DNA of 64,000 nt from Microlunatus kandeliicorticis. Its GTDB lineage: Bacteria; Actinomycetota; Actinomycetes; Propionibacteriales; Propionibacteriaceae. Shown here in pieces: positions 62,858 to 64,000 of this stretch (position 1 is its first letter; every line of letters starts with the position of its first letter). The notes under the pieces are model-generated. The model ran no database searches, was not told where the DNA came from, and saw nothing but the letters and a program-made list of their open reading frames with translations. The DNA lies in the NCBI RefSeq assembly GCF_014137855.1, contig NZ_JACGWT010000001.1, positions 868,001-932,000 on the forward strand. The letters are read 5' to 3'. A program made the translations under genes and the position numbers.

Positions 62858-64000
62858 ATGACCACCGCGCCCCCGCACCGCTGGGTCGTGGTCGCCGACT
62901 CGCCGTTCCTGCCGGCCTCCGGGGGTGGCGAGCGCGAGCACGAGGGCTTCGTCGCGGCTGCCGTCGCCGAAGGGTTGGTCGCGGCGCTGGTGGTGCCGGT
63001 CGACGACCCGCCGGTGGCCGACGGTCCCGACTACGACCTCGACGCGATCGACGCCCTGGTGGCACCCGCCCCGGTGATCCGCACCCCGCGCCGTCGGTCG
63101 GCGCTGGCCGCGCTGTCGCTGCGGACGCCCTACGTCGTCGCCTCGCGTCCGGTGCCCGCCGACCTCGTCGACCGGGTCCGGACCGCCGTGCCGGACGCCG
63201 ACGCGGTCGTGGTCTTCTCGCACAAGGTCAGCCGGCTCGGCCAGACGCTCGCCGAGGGGCTCGGTGTGCCGGCCGTGCTCCGGCACCACAACCTCGAGGG
63301 CCCCTACCACCGGGCGCTGGCCGCGGCCAGCCGACCGCCGAAGTCCTGGGTGATCGGGCTCGAGGCCCGCCGGATCGACGCCGACGAGCGTCGGCTCGAG
63401 CGGTCGTCCTGGCTGACCGGCATCGCCGACATCTCCAGCGCCGACGCCCAGGTCCGCGCGGCGCGCTCCCGGGTCCCGGTGGCCTCGGTGCCCTCCTTCG
63501 CGGCCGGCTCGGTCACCCGTCCGGAGGAGGCGGCCCGCCGGCGCGACCCGGTCCCGACGGTCGTCTTCGTCGGCGCTCTCGATGTGCTCACCAACCACGA
63601 CGCGGTCCGCTGGTTCGCCGAGCAGGTCTGGCCGGCTGTCCGCGACCGCGGTCCGGACGGCGTCCGCTGGCAGGTGGTGGGGCGTCGCCCCACCGAGGAG
63701 GTCCGACGGCTGGTGGCCGCGACCCCCGGTGCCGAGCTGCACCCCGACGTCCCCGACCCGGCGGAGTACCTGCGCGGGGCGTGGGTGGCGGTCAACCCGG
63801 CCGTTTCCGGCTCCGGGGTCAACATCAAGCTGGTGGAGTACCTGGCCCTCGGCGTGCCGGTGGTCAGCACCCGGCGCGGGATGGCCGGGATCGGGCTCGA
63901 TCCCGGTGCCGATCTCGAGGTCCGCGACGACCCTGCGGCCTTCGCGGACGCCGTGCTCGGCCTGCTCGCCGACCCGAAGGCCGCCGACCGGCTCGGGGCC
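62858..64000 (+). CDS. GT-B glycosyltransferase (family 4-like), cut by the window edge
   Basis: An open frame of 381 codons with no stop before base 64000. The N-terminal half begins RWVVVADSPFLPASGGGEREHEG, the Gly-rich loop of GT-B enzymes. LRHHNLEGPYHRALA lies mid-way, and the C-terminal half has TVVFVGALDVLTNHDAVRWF and NPAVSGSGVNIKLVEYLALGVPVVSTRRGMAGI, the nucleotide-sugar site with the Glu of the EX7E region. It is probably 20-40 residues short of its end. Together with the two family-2 enzymes to its left it marks a glycan-assembly cluster. Confidence 0.88.
   Translation, partial: MTTAPPHRWVVVADSPFLPASGGGEREHEGFVAAAVAEGLVAALVVPVDDPPVADGPDYDLDAIDALVAPAPVIRTPRRRSALAALSLRTPYVVASRPVPADLVDRVRTAVPDADAVVVFSHKVSRLGQTLAEGLGVPAVLRHHNLEGPYHRALAAASRPPKSWVIGLEARRIDADERRLERSSWLTGIADISSADAQVRAARSRVPVASVPSFAAGSVTRPEEAARRRDPVPTVVFVGALDVLTNHDAVRWFAEQVWPAVRDRGPDGVRWQVVGRRPTEEVRRLVAATPGAELHPDVPDPAEYLRGAWVAVNPAVSGSGVNIKLVEYLALGVPVVSTRRGMAGIGLDPGADLEVRDDPAAFADAVLGLLADPKAADRLGA

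Overview
The window is about 70% G+C, uses many GTG starts and has dense overlapping genes. It carries a groES-groEL operon with CIRCE sites, guaB plus guaB3, PspC proteins beside a PspC-fused histidine kinase, an IcmB-like cobalamin subunit and sucCD, and a multi-pass membrane gene ahead of purN-purH. This set points to the chromosome of a high-GC Actinomycetota; I cannot name the genus. At least ten genes have a TANNNT-type -10 box ending about six bases before the start codon, the pattern of leaderless transcription common in that phylum. I saw no rRNA, tRNA or CRISPR array.

Layout, left to right. 1-489 is the end of tsaD. 597-15593 is an accessory stretch: a cytochrome P450, a five-gene peptide/oligosaccharide-type ABC importer, a GH144/glycoamylase-like protein, a methyltransferase, a 32-bp tandem array, an AraC regulator, a broken and an intact paralogue of a secreted PQQ-propeller protein, and a DUF1905 gene. 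15587-20608 is core: CIRCE, groES, groEL, guaB, guaB3. 20735-22177 holds an AbiEi/DUF559 gene bracketed by imperfect palindromes.

22194-30491 (minus strand) is the most interesting block. A processive family-2 glycosyltransferase, a short membrane-fusion-like protein and a GH81 endo-beta-1,3-glucanase lipoprotein are translationally coupled. They are followed by a sugar ABC importer lacking its own ATPase. I infer a curdlan-like beta-1,3-glucan synthesis, trimming and recovery system.

31057-42125 holds a phosphotransferase-fold gene, chorismate mutase, a flavoprotein dehydrogenase, guaA, a PspC/toastrack envelope-stress cluster with its kinase and LuxR-type regulator, and an Rrf2 regulator next to a TauE/SafE transporter. 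42178-54756 holds a GH29 fucosidase, a phospholipase D-type protein, the PcrA/UvrD helicase, two M23 endopeptidase paralogues, a lipase-like hydrolase, the IcmB-like subunit, sucCD and a Nudix hydrolase. 55171-64000 holds a PknH-type extracellular sensor-like protein, a multi-pass membrane protein, purN-purH, and the start of a glycosyltransferase cluster that runs off the edge.

A dispersed repeat with the core CTGAGC(C/T)TGTCGAAG occurs at four loci (11.0-11.4, 32.4, 47.4 and 54.8-55.2 kb). Its flanking 5-bp stems differ between copies but stay complementary (GCGCT/AGCGC, GCCCT/AGGGC, GCACT/AGTGC), so it appears to be kept as a hairpin. Three of the four loci lie between convergent genes.
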